The notes under the pieces were generated by a model, which made no database searches, was not told where the DNA came from, and worked only from the letters and a program-made list of their open reading frames with translations. Below are positions 63,934 through 64,000 of a stretch of 64,000 nucleotides of DNA, one piece after another. The stretch lies in contig NC_056555.1 of the NCBI RefSeq assembly GCF_910596095.1, forward strand, positions 14,004,001-14,068,000, written 5' to 3'. The number at the start of each line of letters is the position of its first letter. The stretch's first letter is position 1. Source of the stretch: Thunnus maccoyii (Eukaryota; Chordata; Actinopteri; Scombriformes; Scombridae). A program made the translations under genes and the position numbers.

Positions 63934-64000
63934 CTGGAGTGGGGAGGATACGACATGGCAGCTTTGTCAAGTTTGTACATCCAGCAACTGGTTTTTGAAA

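Noticed and set aside
1-64000. tRNA, rRNA, CRISPR, retroviral or Polinton-type sequences
   Set aside because: No cloverleaf, ribosomal, spacer-array or reverse-transcriptase, capsid or envelope-like blocks were recognised on either strand by eye.

Overview
This is a 64 kb piece of a teleost (ray-finned fish) nuclear genome. Its genes are split by GT-AG introns, it has long AT-rich non-coding stretches, abundant (CA)n, (GA)n and (TTC)n microsatellites, and remnants of Tc1-like and hAT-like DNA transposons. The recognisable proteins are vertebrate, and one (the CAX-type exchanger) belongs to a lineage kept in fish but absent from mammals. I identified genes by comparing translated exons with remembered family sequences; no database search was run.

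Layout. (1) 1-1600, plus: the last four coding exons of an L-type calcium channel alpha-1C gene (cacna1c), followed by a long repeat-punctuated 3' flank to about 12.8 kb. (2) 13683-17839, minus: an eight-exon gene joining a TIN2-like (TINF2 N-terminal, TRFH-type) domain to nine C2H2 zinc fingers. (3) 18-23.6 kb: gene-poor DNA with a probable hAT-type MITE and a degenerate proline-coding tandem repeat. (4) 23689-28292, plus: complete eight-exon tspan33. (5) 29.6-40.7 kb: a decayed Tc1-like transposase, a decayed copy of what looks like a teleost-specific gene family (minus), an unrecognised coding remnant (plus) and a repeat-rich stretch. (6) 40788-48096, plus: complete twelve-exon smoothened (smo). 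(7) 51079-59085, plus: complete twenty-exon cation/H+ exchanger cax1 with a YccF domain. (8) 59.82 kb to the end, minus: the last six coding exons of klhdc10, tail-to-tail with cax1.

The genes are individually regulated loci, not an operon. The tspan33-smo-klhdc10 grouping matches human 7q32, whereas cacna1c corresponds to human 12p13, so the window probably keeps an ancestral linkage broken in mammals. The least ordinary items are the TIN2-like/zinc-finger fusion, the CAX exchanger beside smo, and two coding remnants at 30.6-32.1 and 34.0-34.5 kb. I found no RNA gene, CRISPR array or convincing retroviral or Polinton copy.
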